Source: Branchiostoma floridae (lineage: Eukaryota; Chordata; Leptocardii; Amphioxiformes; Branchiostomatidae). From it: a DNA stretch of 64,000 bases. Made by a program: the position numbers and the translations under genes. The notes beneath the pieces are model-generated. The model was not told the DNA's origin, did no database searches, and worked only from the letters and a program-made list of their open reading frames with translations. Location of the stretch: the NCBI RefSeq assembly GCF_000003815.2, contig NC_049988.1:3166419-3230418 (forward strand). The letters are read 5' to 3'. This document shows, piece by piece, positions 62,989 to 64,000 of the stretch; position 1 is the first letter of the stretch, and every line of letters begins with the position of its first letter.

Positions 62989-63846
62989 ACCCTATCCAGA
63001 CTGGGGAAGGGGGGCTAAAGGGTCTGCACCAACTTTGACGTCGTATAGCTCCCAAAACGGCTTGTGCTATATATCAACCAAACTTGGTGACTTTTTCTAG
63101 ATAACTGTTGGCAACAGTTTTAAAAAAAAAAAGTAGGTTTATGAATTTTCGTATTGCCATGGCAGTGGGTTCCTAAAAGGCATATTTACAAAAATCACTA
63201 ATTTTGGTTTAAACAATGGAATTTTCTTGCTAAGATACACTTGTTTTCATATATCTTCAATATGTAACATATCTTAGTGTGATATTTATACTTATGTATT
63301 CATAAATTATGTCAATGTGATGACGTAATTGGTCAAAAACTAAATTGGTCGACAATATTGTGATAATATAACCAGCATATTTTTACTGTGATTTCATCAC
63401 TACTTTGTATTTCCTTACAAAATCATTAATGTGAACGTTTGCATCCGTTTTATGTGATTTTCGGATTATATGTTGAAAAAGCTTTGTCTTAAGACATTTA
63501 AGGTTGATAATCCAGAATGGTGGTTAGCTTAAATACAGATGACGTCATTTTATGACGAAATTTTAATGTCGTTGCGTCGACTTTCGACAACAGACATCTT
63601 ATAAGACTAAAACTTTTACTGTTAAGTTTATGTGTGAAATAGGTATAATGGGAGTTTCCCGTTTTAGCCAAAAAAAATTAATGACGTCATAATTACGCCA
63701 TATTTTGTCATAATGATATAAAAATTCAGGAATTATAAGATTTGACGAGTATATCACCCCCTGCAAATTTGGTGATCGTTTTTAAAATTCTGAAATTATG
63801 GGCCCCCGGCCAGGGAATGCCAATAAAGTCCAGTCTGGATAGGGTT
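62989..63846. mobile_element. candidate ~860-bp MITE with 17-bp TIRs
   Basis: AACCCTATCCAGACTGG at the left is inverted exactly at 63830-63846. No target duplication is visible. The interior is AT-rich without ORFs. Confidence 0.55.
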
Positions 63847-63904
63847 AAAGAATTTGGCGGTTATCGGTCCTAAGCATGGCCAATTCCCATGTTGTTGACA
63901 TGCA

Positions 63905-64000
63905 AACTTGAATCTGTGAAAATGGCATCAAAACTTGTTTGGGCTGTTGTCATTGCAACAATGAGTTTTGACCGGAAAGAAAGCTATTTGATGGGTTGTG
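63905..64000. repeat. diverged foldback-arm fragment, continues past the right edge
   Basis: Text such as ATGAGTTTTGACCGGAAAGA and AAGCTATTTGATGGGTTGTG parallels 39370-39450 of the foldback element. Another member of that family probably begins here. Confidence 0.5.

Overview
The window looks like chordate, most probably lancelet (Branchiostoma), nuclear DNA. Genes are split into many short exons with GT-AG introns, the introns are full of small transposons and microsatellites, and there are a multi-exon chitin synthase, a cytosolic sulfotransferase pair, a death-effector-domain membrane protein and an SRCR exon. The species call is inference from gene content; nothing in the sequence names it.

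Layout. At 431-566 (minus) is the first coding exon of a sulfotransferase whose remainder lies off the left edge; its 5' flank has been split by a 4.3 kb nested transposon cluster (935-5232). From 8846 to 36284 (minus) runs a complete 21-exon chitin synthase. I could join all 21 exons in phase (4,320 nt, 1,439 codons plus stop). Its architecture is unusual: an N-terminal membrane region, the GT2 catalytic core (DGDVDF, GEDRW, QRRRW), a five-helix cluster interrupted by an extracellular WSC carbohydrate-binding domain, SWGTRE, an acidic linker, two SAM domains and two C-terminal helices. About 0.4 kb upstream of its start codon is a 3.65 kb palindromic foldback element (36659-40309).

From 43719 to 48668 (plus) is a complete six-exon sulfotransferase (285 aa), head-to-head with the partial copy at the left edge and sharing about 1 kb of duplicated 5' flank with it. 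From 50467 to 53676 (plus) is a four-exon gene for a 357-aa protein with a death-effector-like domain and two C-terminal membrane helices. From 53.7 to 61.7 kb I find no firm gene: the stretch is AT-rich and contains an ~80-bp degenerate minisatellite. At 61710-62740 (minus) are two exons of a gene encoding a 17/14-residue-repeat coiled coil followed by an SRCR domain; the rest of that gene was not found.

The repeat landscape is informative. It includes an occupied/empty site pair that demonstrates a TTAA target duplication, a palindrome with the assembly gap at its centre nested in a hAT-like MITE, a hAT-like MITE with an 8-bp duplication, a TAA-flanked MITE, and two related repeat families carrying paired ATGCAAAT/ATTTGCAT octamers. 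The genes do not form an operon-like system. The chitin synthase (matrix polysaccharide), sulfotransferase (PAPS-dependent conjugation), DED protein and SRCR protein are independent loci.
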